NCBI RefSeq assembly: GCF_013155335.1
Contig: NZ_JABJQZ010000008.1
Span: forward strand, 614,348-678,347
Source: Nocardioides sp. zg-1230
Lineage (GTDB): Bacteria > Actinomycetota > Actinomycetes > Propionibacteriales > Nocardioidaceae
DNA: 64,000 nucleotides
Direction: 5' to 3'
A program made the position numbers and the translations under genes. Below are positions 1-8,438 of the stretch, one piece after another; the first letter of the stretch is position 1, and each line of letters begins with the position of its first letter. The notes under the pieces are model-generated. The model was not told the origin of the DNA, made no database searches, and saw only the letters and a list, made by a program, of their open reading frames with translations.

Positions 1-1154
1 TGAGCCTCGCCGCGGGTCTCGAGCTGGATGCGCACCTCGACCTCGTTCAGGGTGAGCGACGGGGAGATCCGCTCGTGCGCGACCTCGAGCACGTTGGCGC
101 CCTCGGCGCCGACCTCGGCCAGGAGCGAAGCCAGGCCGCCGGGGAGATCGGGGATGCACACCCGGAGGTAGAGGTAGCGCCCGGCCGCGGCCAGGCCGTG
201 GCGGATGACCTTGCTCAGCAGCAGCGGGTCGATGTTTCCGCCGGAGAGCACCGCGACGGCGGGTGTCTCGAATCCGGTCGGGTTGTCGAGCATCGCCGCG
301 ACGGCGGCCGCGCCGGCGGGTTCGACGACCTGCTTGGCGCGCTCGATCAGGGCAAGCAGCGCCCGGGAGAGCGACTCCTCGGAGACCGTGATGATCTCGT
401 CGACATGGTCGCGCACCGCCGCGAAGGTGATGTCGCCGGGCCGGCCGACCGCGATGCCGTCGGCCATCGTGCTCATCGACTCCAGGGCCACCGGGTGGCC
501 GGCCGCGAGCGACCCGGGATAGGCGGCGGCGCCCTCGGCCTGTACGCCCACCACGCGTACGTCCGGACGCAGCGCCTTGACCGCGATCGCCACCCCGGCC
601 AGCAGCCCGCCCCCGCCGGTCGGCACCAGCACCGTGCGAACGTCCGGCGCCTGCTCGAGGACCTCGAGCCCCAGTGTGCCCTGACCGGCGACGATGTCGA
701 CGTGGTCGAAGGGATGGATCAGCACCGCCCCGGTCTCCTCGGCGAACCGCCGCGCCGCGGCCAGCGAGTCCTCGAGGTAGCGGCCCTCGAAGACGACGTC
801 CGCGCCGTAGCCGCGGGTCGCCTTCTCCTTGGGGATCGGCGCCCCCTCGGGCATGAACACGGTCGAGTGGATGCCGAGGGTGGAGGCCGCGAGCGCGACG
901 CCCTGCGCATGGTTGCCGGCGGAGGCGGCGACGACCCCGCGGGCCCGCTCCTCGGCGGAGAGGCGCGCGATGCGGACGTAAGCGCCGCGGGACTTGAAGG
1001 AGCCGGTGCGCTGGAGGTTCTCGCACTTCAGCGAGACCGGCCCGCCGACCAGCGCCGAGAGCCAGCGCGACTCCTCCATCGGCGTGGTGACGGTGACGCC
1101 CTCCAGCATGTCGCGCGCAGCGATGATGTCGGCCAGGGAGCATTCCTCGGTCAT
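1..1154 (-). CDS. ilvA: threonine ammonia-lyase (threonine dehydratase), 3' end outside window
   Basis: PLP enzyme that deaminates threonine to 2-oxobutyrate, the first step of isoleucine synthesis. My reading of the minus strand gives MTEECSLADIIAARDMLEGV, then GSFKSRGA with the PLP-binding lysine and ASAGNHAQGVAL with the phosphate-cradle asparagine. The far end carries an ACT-like domain (RYLYLRVCIPDLPGG, then NVLEVAHERI), as in feedback-regulated biosynthetic and catabolic forms. About 384 codons lie inside the window, so only a short C-terminal piece is missing. The ATG overlaps the TGA of the upstream AI-2E transporter (ATGA), which suggests translational coupling as last gene of the metB operon. 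Confidence 0.93.
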   Translation of the reverse strand, partial: MTEECSLADIIAARDMLEGVTVTTPMEESRWLSALVGGPVSLKCENLQRTGSFKSRGAYVRIARLSAEERARGVVAASAGNHAQGVALAASTLGIHSTVFMPEGAPIPKEKATRGYGADVVFEGRYLEDSLAAARRFAEETGAVLIHPFDHVDIVAGQGTLGLEVLEQAPDVRTVLVPTGGGGLLAGVAIAVKALRPDVRVVGVQAEGAAAYPGSLAAGHPVALESMSTMADGIAVGRPGDITFAAVRDHVDEIITVSEESLSRALLALIERAKQVVEPAGAAAVAAMLDNPTGFETPAVAVLSGGNIDPLLLSKVIRHGLAAAGRYLYLRVCIPDLPGGLASLLAEVGAEGANVLEVAHERISPSLTLNEVEVRIQLETRGEA

Positions 1155-2548
1155 GACGGGTCCTTCTCGTGGTCGTCGTGGCTGTCCGCGTAGTCCGGGT
1201 CTGCCGGGGCCGCGAGCGGGCTGTCGTCGTGGATCTCGTCTCCCTCGTTGGGAGGTGGGGCGATGTCCTCGTCGAGGGCGCCGTCGGGGTCGTCGTCGCC
1301 GACCTCGGTGTAGGTGGCGAGGTGCTGCGCGACGGCGTTGCCGGCCGCGGCGAGCGGTACGGCGACCAGGGCCCCGGCGATGCCGGCCACGAGGACGCCA
1401 CACCCGATCGCCACGATGACACCGAGCGGGTGCAGCGACACGAAGCGGCCCATCAGGAACGGCTGCAGCACGTGGCCCTCGATCTGCTGGACCAGGATCA
1501 CGCCGCCGAGCATCAGCAGCGCCGTCCACGGCCCCTGGTCCACCAGGGCGACGAGGATCGCCACCAGGCCCGCCACCGTGGCACCGATCATCGGCACGAA
1601 CGCGCCGAGGAAGACGATCACGCCGATGGCCACCACGAACGGCACGCCGAGGAACCAGGCGACGAGCATGATGCCGATCGCGTCGGCGAGGGCCACCAGG
1701 ACGGTGGCCCGCACGAACTGGGTCAGCGACACCCAGGCGACGCGGCCGGAGGCGTCGACGCGCTCGCGCGCCGCCCGGGGCGCGAGGCGTACGAGCCAAG
1801 ACCAGATGCGCTCGCCGTCGGCGAGGAAGAAGTAGGTGGAGAACAGCACGATGAAGAAGCCCGCCACGATGTGGCCCACGGCGGTGCCCACCTCGGTGAC
1901 CCGGGTGACCATGCCGTCGGCGCCGGTGCTGTCGGAGACGGCGGCCTGCACCTGCTCGATGTAGCCGTCGAGCTGGGAGTCGGAGACGTGGAACGGCCCC
2001 GTTCGCAGCCACTCGCGGACCTGCCCGAGGCCGGTGACCACCGAATCGGCGAGGTCACTGGCACCTTGGGCCACCTGCTGTCCGACGAAGGTGAGCAGCA
2101 GGCCGACCGTGCTCAGCCCCAGGATCATCACGATGCCTGTGGCGAGCCCACGCGGCAGGCCGACCCGGCGCAGCCAGACGACCACCGGCGTGGCGAGCGC
2201 GGCGAGCAGCAGCGAGACCGCGAGCGGGAGGGTGATGACGGCGAAGAACCGCATGGCCCACAGGAACCCGAGGGCGGCGACGGTGATGACGATCAGGCGC
2301 CACGACCAGGCGGCAGCCAGGTCGAGCCCCCACGGCACCTGCGCGCGGCTGAAGTTGGAGGGCCCGGTGGTGAACGCCGGTTCGGTGCGGCGCTCGGCTC
2401 GCCCCTGGGCCCACTGCGCGACGATGCGGTCGGTGAGACCGTCCTCCTCGCGGGCGAGGGCGGCGAAGAAGCGTCGTCGACCCGACTCCACCTCGGTCTC
2501 GCCGGGCTCGTCGGGTGAGGGCCTGCCCTGGTCGCTCACGTCCGTCAC
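1151..2548 (-). CDS. AI-2E family transporter (PF01594-type permease)
   Basis: Membrane protein of roughly 465 residues with a charged N-terminus and about eight hydrophobic helices. These include WRLIVITVAALGFLWAM, a long central soluble segment, and the paired C-terminal helices rich in G and V (FVVAIGVIVFLGAFVPMIGA) typical of the AI-2E/PerM family. The acidic tail (DDDPDGALDEDIAPPP) is cytosolic. The start is uncertain: GTG at 2548 or GTG at 2539 both follow the stop of the upstream gene closely, and an in-frame ATG at 2578 would run inside that gene. Substrate is not deducible; members range from autoinducer export to Na+/H+ antiport. It overlaps ilvA by 4 bases. Confidence 0.85.
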   Translation of the reverse strand: MTDVSDQGRPSPDEPGETEVESGRRRFFAALAREEDGLTDRIVAQWAQGRAERRTEPAFTTGPSNFSRAQVPWGLDLAAAWSWRLIVITVAALGFLWAMRFFAVITLPLAVSLLLAALATPVVVWLRRVGLPRGLATGIVMILGLSTVGLLLTFVGQQVAQGASDLADSVVTGLGQVREWLRTGPFHVSDSQLDGYIEQVQAAVSDSTGADGMVTRVTEVGTAVGHIVAGFFIVLFSTYFFLADGERIWSWLVRLAPRAARERVDASGRVAWVSLTQFVRATVLVALADAIGIMLVAWFLGVPFVVAIGVIVFLGAFVPMIGATVAGLVAILVALVDQGPWTALLMLGGVILVQQIEGHVLQPFLMGRFVSLHPLGVIVAIGCGVLVAGIAGALVAVPLAAAGNAVAQHLATYTEVGDDDPDGALDEDIAPPPNEGDEIHDDSPLAAPADPDYADSHDDHEKDPS

Positions 2549-2549
2549 G

Positions 2550-3944
2550 CTACCGATCCCCCGCAGCCCTGAGACCACCCAGCAGACGGTGTGCCGCGAC
2601 CGGGTGGTCCTGGGCCAGCAGGCCGGCGGCGGCGATCACGTAGTCGTGGTCCACGACCACCCGCGGAGCGCGCGGGAGCTGCCAGCCCCCCTCGAAGGCG
2701 TCACCGGTCGCCGGCGTCAGCACACGACGTACGGCGTCGGGGCCGCCGTGGCGCAGCACCCCGCCCGAGCCGACCAGCAGGTCGACCTCGCGGAGGTCCT
2801 TGCCGCTGCGCTCCACGACGCGCCCCTCGGGGCTCACGACCACCTTGCTCCTCCCGGCGTGGCGCTCGAGGGCGATGCGAACGGCCGCGGCGGCGATGTC
2901 GAGATCGACGTCCTGCTCGGCGGCGTCGCCCGGCACCCAGCCGGTGTCAGCCCGGCGGGCGGCCGCCGCGTCGGCGAGGTCTTCGCGCCCGGCGGCCTCG
3001 ACCGTGGTGACCGCTGACCAGCGCATGCCGAGGTCGCCCTCGACCGTACGGGTCACCGGCGTGGTGGCCACGACCTCACGCGCGAGCCCGCTGTCCTCGG
3101 GGTCGAGCTCGACGACGCTGTGCACGTCGGTGGTCGCGCCGCCGACGTCGACGACCACGACGTCCCCGGCTCCGAGGTGCTGGTCGTCGAGGCCGCGGGC
3201 GAGCAGCTCGACGCCGGTGAGCACGACGTCGGGCGTCGCGCCGCGCACGATCGAGGTGAAGGTGCGACCGCGCGCGTCGGCGCGGCTGCTGAGGTGCTTG
3301 CCGCCGATCACGTGGCTGAGGAAGATCTCGCGGATCGCGCGGCGCGCGCCGTCGGGGACGAGCACGCCGATGCGGGGGACGACGTTGTCGGCGAGGACGT
3401 GGGGGGTGCCGGAGCCGGTGAGCAGCTCGGCGATCAGGGGCTGCGACTCGATGTTGCCGGCCACGACGACGGGGCCCGGCCACGGCACGCCGGCCAGGAA
3501 GCGGGCGTCGCCCTCCAGGACCTCGGCGTTGCCACCGTCGGTCCCGCCAACGAGGAGCACCACGTCGGGCTCCGCAGCACGGAGCTCGTCGTGCTTGGCG
3601 TCGTCGAGCCCGCCGTGGAGCACGAGCACGACCTTGCCGCCGCTGGACAGCGCCACCCGGCGGCCCGCCTCGGCCGTCACCAGCTCCTCGTTGCCGACGA
3701 CCGCGATCCGCAAGCCCCCGCCGGCGCTGGAGCAGGCGAGCACGTCGGCGTCGAGGGCGCACCGGTCCTGCTCGGCGAGCGCGGCCACGCAGGCGTCGTA
3801 CCCGTCGAGGACGTCGCCGGTGCCGTCCGGGCCCGGGAGGGTCGTGGGGTGGCTCGCGATGGCGAGGAGCTGTCCGCTGCCGAGCTCGACCAGCGCCGCC
3901 TTCGTCCAGGTGGAGCCGAAGTCGACGCAGACGACCGCGCTCAC
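2550..3944 (-). CDS. GlmL/MutL-like ASKHA ATPase (glutamate mutase accessory family)
   Basis: 464 residues with the actin/Hsp70/hexokinase ATPase fold. Phosphate-1 motif VDFGSTWTKAALVEL lies at the N-terminus, phosphate-2 VVDVGGATTDVHSV about mid-protein, and an adenosine-type LLVGSGGVLRHGG near the C-terminus. The family (MutL/GlmL) is the reactivating partner of adenosylcobalamin-dependent glutamate mutase or ornithine aminomutase. No mutase subunit is encoded in the window, so this is an orphan here. It starts with ATG overlapping the DUF202 stop (ATGA) inside the metB-to-ilvA operon. Family assignment is firm; the role in this operon is unknown. Confidence 0.82.
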   Translation of the reverse strand: MSAVVCVDFGSTWTKAALVELGSGQLLAIASHPTTLPGPDGTGDVLDGYDACVAALAEQDRCALDADVLACSSAGGGLRIAVVGNEELVTAEAGRRVALSSGGKVVLVLHGGLDDAKHDELRAAEPDVVLLVGGTDGGNAEVLEGDARFLAGVPWPGPVVVAGNIESQPLIAELLTGSGTPHVLADNVVPRIGVLVPDGARRAIREIFLSHVIGGKHLSSRADARGRTFTSIVRGATPDVVLTGVELLARGLDDQHLGAGDVVVVDVGGATTDVHSVVELDPEDSGLAREVVATTPVTRTVEGDLGMRWSAVTTVEAAGREDLADAAAARRADTGWVPGDAAEQDVDLDIAAAAVRIALERHAGRSKVVVSPEGRVVERSGKDLREVDLLVGSGGVLRHGGPDAVRRVLTPATGDAFEGGWQLPRAPRVVVDHDYVIAAAGLLAQDHPVAAHRLLGGLRAAGDR

Positions 3945-4258
3945 ACCAGCACCGTCAGGGCGGCCACCACGATGATCGCGATGACGCCGAGGACGACGGC
4001 CTGCACGCCGATCCCGCCCGTGAGGTCGGTCCCGGTCCGGATCGCCCGCTCGGCCTGGCGGTAGCGGTGCCAGCCGACGACGGCGGTCATCCCCGACGCG
4101 AGGAGCAGGGCGATCCCGAGGGCGACGTTGGGCCAGGTCCCCTCCAGCAGGTTGAGGGCACCGACGGCCGCCACGACGAGGCCGATCGCGGTGCGCTCAT
4201 AGGCGAGGAGGGTCCGCTCGTTGGCCAGGAGGTAGCGCGGGTCGGGTGCCTCGTCCAC
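3941..4258 (-). CDS. DUF202 (YidH-type) small membrane protein
   Basis: 105 residues. The DUF202 signature LLANERTLLAYERTAIGL is at residues 9-26, followed by three hydrophobic helices (about residues 24-40, 46-62 and 82-104). The last one ends at the C-terminus (VLGVIAIIVVAALTVLV). Function of the family is not established. It sits 3 bases after metB and overlaps glmL-like by 4 bases, so it is co-translated with the amino-acid genes of this operon. Confidence 0.85.
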   Translation of the reverse strand: MDEAPDPRYLLANERTLLAYERTAIGLVVAAVGALNLLEGTWPNVALGIALLLASGMTAVVGWHRYRQAERAIRTGTDLTGGIGVQAVVLGVIAIIVVAALTVLV

Positions 4259-4261
4259 GTG

Positions 4262-5422
4262 TCAGCCCAGGGACCGGTCGAGGTCGGCGACGAGGTCGTC
4301 GGCGGTCTCGATGCCGACGCTGAGCCGGACCAGGTCGGCGGGGACCTCGAGGTCGGTGCCGGCCACGCTGGCGTGGGTCATCCGGCCGGGGTGCTCGATG
4401 AGGGACTCGACGCCACCGAGCGACTCGCCGAGGGTGAACACCTCGGCGCGCTCGCACACCGCGAGGGCCTGCTCCTCTCCCCCGGCGACGCGGAAGGAGA
4501 TCATGCCGCCGAAGCGCTTCATCTGGCGCGCGGCGACCTCGTGGCCGGGGTGGGCGACCAGGCCGGGGTAGATGACCTCGGCGACCCGCGGGTCGCCGTC
4601 GAGGAACGCCACGATCCGCTCGGCGTTGTCGCAGTGGCGGTCCATGCGTACGCCGAGGGTCTTGAGGCCGCGGTGCGTCAGGAACGCGTCGAACGGCCCG
4701 GCCACCGCGCCCATGGCGTTCTGGTGGTAGCCGATCTTCTCGGCGAGCTCGAGGTCGCGCACGACCACCGCTCCCCCGACGACGTCGCTGTGCCCGCCGA
4801 CGTACTTCGTCGTCGAGTGCACCACCACGTCGGCGCCGAGCGTGAGCGGCTGCTGGAGGTAGGGCGAGGCGAAGGTGTTGTCGACGACGAGCAGCGCGCC
4901 GGCGTCGTGGGCGACGGTGGCCAGGGCCTCGATGTCGCCGATGGTGAGCATCGGGTTGGTGGGCGTCTCGACCCACACGAGCTTCGTCCGGCCGGGCTCG
5001 ACGGCGGCGGCGACCGCGTCGGTGTCGGCGACGGACGCCGGGGTGTGGTCGGTGCCCCAGACCTTGGCGACCTTGTCGAAGAGGCGGTGCGTGCCGCCGT
5101 AGGCGTCGTCGGGGATGACGACGTGGTCGCCGGGGCGGGTGAGCGCCCGGATGATGGTGTCCTCGGCGGCCAGGCCGGAGGCGAAGGCGAAGCCCTTCTC
5201 GCCGTCCTCGACCGCCGCGAGCGCGCCCTCGAGCGCCGTACGCGTGGGGTTGGCGGAGCGGCTGTACTCGTAGCCGCCGCGCAGGCCGCCGACACCGTCC
5301 TGCTTGTAGGTGCTGCTGGCGTAGATGGGCGGGTTGACCGCCCCGGTCATCGCGTCGGGCTCGTAGCCGGCGTGGATCGCACGCGTCTCGAACCCGGCCT
5401 TGTTGGCGCGTTCCTGGGTCAC
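4262..5422 (-). CDS. metB: cystathionine gamma-synthase (PLP, Cys/Met metabolism)
   Basis: 386 residues, full length for the Cys/Met metabolism PLP family. Visible motifs: YSRSANPTRTALE near residue 60 and the PLP-lysine segment VVHSTTKYVGGHSDVVGG around residue 200. The C-terminal FTLGESLGGVESLIEHP is characteristic of MetB/gamma-lyases. The reaction is O-acylhomoserine plus cysteine to cystathionine; a gamma-lyase activity cannot be excluded by sequence alone. Start is GTG at 5422. First gene of a five-gene minus-strand operon ending in ilvA. A cystathionine beta-synthase lies 22 kb away, so both transsulfuration directions are plausible. Confidence 0.92.
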   Translation of the reverse strand: MTQERANKAGFETRAIHAGYEPDAMTGAVNPPIYASSTYKQDGVGGLRGGYEYSRSANPTRTALEGALAAVEDGEKGFAFASGLAAEDTIIRALTRPGDHVVIPDDAYGGTHRLFDKVAKVWGTDHTPASVADTDAVAAAVEPGRTKLVWVETPTNPMLTIGDIEALATVAHDAGALLVVDNTFASPYLQQPLTLGADVVVHSTTKYVGGHSDVVGGAVVVRDLELAEKIGYHQNAMGAVAGPFDAFLTHRGLKTLGVRMDRHCDNAERIVAFLDGDPRVAEVIYPGLVAHPGHEVAARQMKRFGGMISFRVAGGEEQALAVCERAEVFTLGESLGGVESLIEHPGRMTHASVAGTDLEVPADLVRLSVGIETADDLVADLDRSLG

Positions 5423-5464
5423 ATGCCGAGGGTAGACCCCGCGCTCCCCCGGCTGAACAGCGGA

Positions 5465-5495
5465 ACGGCCGCCGCACCCCCGATGCGGCGGCCGT
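5465..5495 (-). terminator. hairpin terminator downstream of the YTK-repeat gene
   Basis: A perfect 12-bp stem, ACGGCCGCCGCA paired with TGCGGCGGCCGT around a 7-base loop. It sits 50 bases after the minus-strand stop at 5545 and just before metB. There is no strong U-tract. Confidence 0.7.
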
Positions 5496-5544
5496 GGTGG
5501 AGGCGTGGGACCGCTGGGTCAGACCGTGTGGTCGAGGCTCGAGG

Positions 5545-6273
5545 TCACGAAGGGGCGAAGATGGCGGTCAACGAGCTGTCGCCGAGGCTGGCCTCGCCCG
5601 TGGACTCGTCGCAGACCAGGTTGACCGTGAACAGGGCGCCCTTGGTGACGGCGAATCCGCGGGTGCCGGAGATTGACTGGAACGCGGAGGCGCCAGGAGT
5701 GACGATCTGAAGGGCAGCCCCGTCCAGCGACGTGCCCGTGGTGATCGAGCACCGGGTGTGACCGGCCACGCTGCCGAGGATGTAGGCCGACGACGAGACG
5801 ATGACGGACCCGTTGGCCGGGGGCATCAGGCTCACTGAACGAGCGACTTGGTCGGCCGGGGTCAGGTCCAGGCTCTGGTCACCGCCCGCGGTCGCGGCGA
5901 CAGAGTTGACGAGCGGAGCGAGCTTGGCGTCGATCTCCGCCTTGGTGTACGACGACCCGTCGAGCGCGTAGTTGCCCTTGGGCTGGTACTTCGAGTCGGC
6001 CTCGGCCTTGGAGTAGGTCTCGGCCTTGGTGTACCCCGAGCCGGCGGTCTCGTAGGAGCCCTTGGGCTGGTACTTCCCGTCACTCTGCTTCTTGGTGTAG
6101 TACCGCTTGTCCGCGCGCGGCCTGATCTCCTTCTTCCAGATCTTCTTCCAGTTGGTGGCCAGCGCGCTGCTGACCTCGGCTCCTGCCGGCGTGACGGCCA
6201 TCAGGCCGCCCCCGACCAGGATCCCGACAAGGACGGCAACCACGAGCTGCCGAACCGTTCGACGTGAAGACAT
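5545..6273 (-). CDS. secreted/anchored protein with YTK...YQPKG repeats, function unknown
   Basis: 242 residues from the ATG at 6273, chosen because AAAGGAAG stands 5-7 bases upstream; an in-frame start at 6339 lacks this. The N-terminus RRTVRQLVVAVLVGILVGGGLM is a signal peptide or anchor. Residues about 55-115 hold imperfect repeats (YTKKQSDGKYQPKGSY, YTKAETYSKAEADSKYQPKG, YTKAEIDAKL), like short shaft repeats of surface or phage-fibre proteins. The C-terminal 130 residues resemble a small beta domain with two cysteines (HTRCSI, LVCDES). No enzymatic motif seen. It diverges from msrA. Confidence 0.75.
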   Translation of the reverse strand: MSSRRTVRQLVVAVLVGILVGGGLMAVTPAGAEVSSALATNWKKIWKKEIRPRADKRYYTKKQSDGKYQPKGSYETAGSGYTKAETYSKAEADSKYQPKGNYALDGSSYTKAEIDAKLAPLVNSVAATAGGDQSLDLTPADQVARSVSLMPPANGSVIVSSSAYILGSVAGHTRCSITTGTSLDGAALQIVTPGASAFQSISGTRGFAVTKGALFTVNLVCDESTGEASLGDSSLTAIFAPS

Positions 6274-6418
6274 GACGCTTCCTTTCGACGATTGTGCTGC
6301 TGATGTCTTCACCGTCCTCCCGCCCCGACGTTCGCGCATCGGTGACAGCGCGGACGTCTAGACCGCGTAGTTCAACGTACGGGGAGGCGGGCCTTGTCCC
6401 GCGCGCGACAATGGAGGC

Positions 6419-7069
6419 ATGTTCGGATTCGGCAAGCCCACCACCCTGCCCACCCCCGACCAGGCGCTCCCGGGGCGCGAGCAGCAGATGTGGACCCTGG
6501 GCGAGCACGTGGTCCTGCGCACCCCCGTCGTCAGCGACGACGTCCCCGACGGCCACGAGGTCGCGATCCTCGGCCTCGGCTGCTTCTGGGGCGCCGAGGA
6601 GATCTACTGGCAGGTCCCCGGCGTCTGGTCGACGTCCGTCGGCTACGCCGGCGGAAGCACGCCCAACCCGACCTACGACGAGGTGTGCAGCGGTCACACC
6701 GGCCACACCGAGGCCGTCCGGGTCGTCTTCGACCCCGCGAAGGTGTCGTACGCCGACCTGCTCAAGAAGTTCTTCGAGATCCACGACCCGACCCAGGGCA
6801 TGCGCCAGGGCAACGACGTCGGCACCCAGTACCGCTCCGCGATCTACTGGACCACACCCGAGCAGGAGCAGGTCGCCCGCGAGCTGACCAAGGTCTACGG
6901 CGAGGAGCTCGCCCGCCGCGGCCTCGGCGAGATCACCACCGAGATCCGCCCCGCGGGCGAGACGCCGTACTACTACGCCGAGGACGCCCACCAGCAGTAC
7001 CTCGCCAAGAACCCGTTCGGCTACCGCTGCCACGCCAACACCGGGGTGAAGTTCCCCGAGACGGCCTGA
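6419..7069 (+). CDS. msrA: peptide-methionine (S)-S-oxide reductase
   Basis: 216 residues. The catalytic motif GCFWG has Cys55 in GLGCFWGAEEIYW, followed by the MsrA sequences VGYAGGSTPNPTYDEVCSGHTGHTEAV (two segments) and FFEIHDPTQGMRQGNDVGTQYRS. The near-C-terminal YLAKNPFGYRCHANTG holds a possible resolving cysteine. It reduces methionine S-sulfoxide in oxidised proteins, using thioredoxin. The first 45 residues (MFGFGKPTTLPTPDQALPGR) are the N-terminal extension usual in actinobacterial MsrA. It is monocistronic, diverging from the YTK-repeat gene. Confidence 0.96.
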   Translation: MFGFGKPTTLPTPDQALPGREQQMWTLGEHVVLRTPVVSDDVPDGHEVAILGLGCFWGAEEIYWQVPGVWSTSVGYAGGSTPNPTYDEVCSGHTGHTEAVRVVFDPAKVSYADLLKKFFEIHDPTQGMRQGNDVGTQYRSAIYWTTPEQEQVARELTKVYGEELARRGLGEITTEIRPAGETPYYYAEDAHQQYLAKNPFGYRCHANTGVKFPETA

Positions 7070-7088
7070 CCCGGTCTGAGCTCCCCGA

Positions 7089-7122
7089 TCGAAGTTCACT
7101 CGTGCCATGCGCGAGCGGACTT
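7089..7122. terminator. stem-loop between convergent genes
   Basis: Arms CGAAGTTCACTCG and CGAGCGGACTTCG pair with one wobble and one mismatch around a 9-base loop. It lies just after msrA and covers the 3' end of the convergent small ORF, so it could end transcription from both sides. Confidence 0.4.
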
Positions 7123-7446
7123 CGACCTATGGGGTTGGCGGCACCACACGGGTGATGGGCGTGCCCTCCGGCAGGCCACGTCGCTCGCTCCGCGCGCTGC
7201 GTCCGTGGCGAACTGACGTCCGAGCCAGTCGTAGCCGAAGCAGGCCAGCCGCCCGGCGAGCTCCGGGAACGCGTCCGCCACCAGGGCGTCCGAGGCGCTC
7301 GCCGAGGTCCTGGTGTGGACACGGTAGAGACCATCCGCGAAGCTCCTGCCGCCAGCGGCCTCGAGGCACGCATCGACCGTGGCCTGCGCCGGTGCAGCGA
7401 CGTCACCGCCACTCGATGCGAAGACACCCAGGAAGCGCTCGAACAT
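7096..7446 (-). CDS. DUF1851/Tdi1-like protein, apparently shortened at the C-terminus
   Basis: 116 residues from ATG 7446, preceded by AAGGGGGACGAGGG. Residues 1-83 (MFERFLGVF; FADGLYRVHT; FPELAGRLACFGYDWLGRQF) match what I recall of DUF1851-type proteins, where the GLYRVH and YDWLGRQFA segments are conserved. Some members are immunity proteins to type VI toxins (Tdi1). After ATDAARGAS the sequence becomes Arg/Ser/Cys-rich and low in pattern (VACRRARPSPVWCRQPHRS), unlike the family's C-terminal half. It may be a frameshifted or truncated relic. No toxin gene is adjacent. Confidence 0.5.
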   Translation of the reverse strand: MFERFLGVFASSGGDVAAPAQATVDACLEAAGGRSFADGLYRVHTRTSASASDALVADAFPELAGRLACFGYDWLGRQFATDAARGASDVACRRARPSPVWCRQPHRSKSARAWHE

Positions 7447-7507
7447 CGACCCTCGTCCCCCTTCGGAATGGCCGTGCCGGCCTGACCCGCACGCTAGCCT
7501 CCTCGCC

Positions 7508-8404
7508 ATGGTCGACGTGGTCGTGCACGGCCCGGCGTCGTGGAACCAGGTCGTCGACCTCGACGAGCTGCCCGCGCCCGTGCCGCACATGCAGTTCGCG
7601 CGAGGGCACCGACACGTGCTGGGCGGTACGTCGGCGGGCAAGGCGGCGCACCTGCGCGAGCTCGGCGTCGATGTCGAGCTGCACACGGTGCTCGGGACGG
7701 ACGCCGCGGCGGCGGAGATCGAGCAGACGCTGCGACGGGCCTCGGTCCCCGTCGCGGCGACGTACGTCGATGGCCCGAGCGAACGCCACCTCAACCTGAT
7801 GGACCCGCACGGCGGGCGCGTCTCCCTCTACCTCGACGTCCCGCAGGTCGACCCGGACGACGTCGCCGCCGCGGTGTCGGCCCTTCGACGAGCCGCCGGT
7901 GGAGCCCGCGCCCTCGTCCTCGATCTCAGCGAGACCTCGCGCGCCGCGGTCGACGCCGTCGTGGCCACCGGCGTCCCGATCTGGACCGACCTCCACGACT
8001 ACGACGGGCGGAGCGCGTTCCACGCGCCCTTCGCCGACGCGGCGGGCTTCGTCTTCATGAACGGCGACCGCACGTCGTCGGTCCGCGAGCTGCTGCGAGC
8101 CTGCATCGCGCGCGGAGCGGGGCTCGCCGTCTGCACCCTCGGCGCCGACGGCGCCCTCGCCGTCGACGCCCGCGGCGACGAGCACCACGTCCCGGCCGAG
8201 CCGGTGCAGAGCGTCGTCGACACGAACGGCGCCGGCGACGGGTTCATGGCCGGCTACCTCGCGGCCCACCTCGACGGCGCCGAGGTGAAGACGGCCCTGG
8301 CAGCGGGCGCGAGACAGGCAGCGCGGGCACTCGGCACGCACCAGCTGTGCCCCTTGCTCGACCGACCTGTCGATCCGGAGCCTGCTCGTCCGTCAGAGTG
8401 GTGA
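7508..8404 (+). CDS. PfkB-family carbohydrate/nucleoside kinase
   Basis: 298 residues from ATG 7508. An N-terminal glycine pair region (HRHVLGGTSAGKAAHLRELG) and the C-terminal signature VDTNGAGDGFMAGYLAAH, with the catalytic aspartate in GAGD, define the ribokinase/PfkB family. The middle strand-loop VFMNGDRTSSVRELL is the usual pre-catalytic segment. Substrate cannot be read from the sequence; ribose, fructose, adenosine or sulfofructose are possible. The gene stands alone, followed after 34 bases by a YciI-type gene. Confidence 0.88.
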   Translation: MVDVVVHGPASWNQVVDLDELPAPVPHMQFARGHRHVLGGTSAGKAAHLRELGVDVELHTVLGTDAAAAEIEQTLRRASVPVAATYVDGPSERHLNLMDPHGGRVSLYLDVPQVDPDDVAAAVSALRRAAGGARALVLDLSETSRAAVDAVVATGVPIWTDLHDYDGRSAFHAPFADAAGFVFMNGDRTSSVRELLRACIARGAGLAVCTLGADGALAVDARGDEHHVPAEPVQSVVDTNGAGDGFMAGYLAAHLDGAEVKTALAAGARQAARALGTHQLCPLLDRPVDPEPARPSEW

Positions 8405-8438
8405 CGGGCCGCACGGGGCGGCCGCGAGGAGGAGCGAC

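Noticed and set aside
75..1193. Long plus-strand open frame of 372 codons
   Set aside because: It is antisense to ilvA; composition is that of a shadow frame (His/Asp/Gly/Arg-rich with no fold), while the minus strand reads as a perfect threonine dehydratase.
5423..5464. A SAM or other riboswitch before metB
   Set aside because: Only about 40 bases separate the metB start from the terminator of the neighbouring gene, too short for any known aptamer, and no conserved core was seen.
4067..5710. Plus-strand open frame of 547 codons
   Set aside because: Antisense to metB and DUF202, both unmistakable. High GC makes long spurious frames common.
6381..6400. GCGGG-CCTTGT-CCCGC as a third Dos box before msrA
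   Set aside because: The half-sites are GGG/CCC with wrong spacing for GGGAC-N6-CCC in either orientation; at most a generic small inverted repeat.
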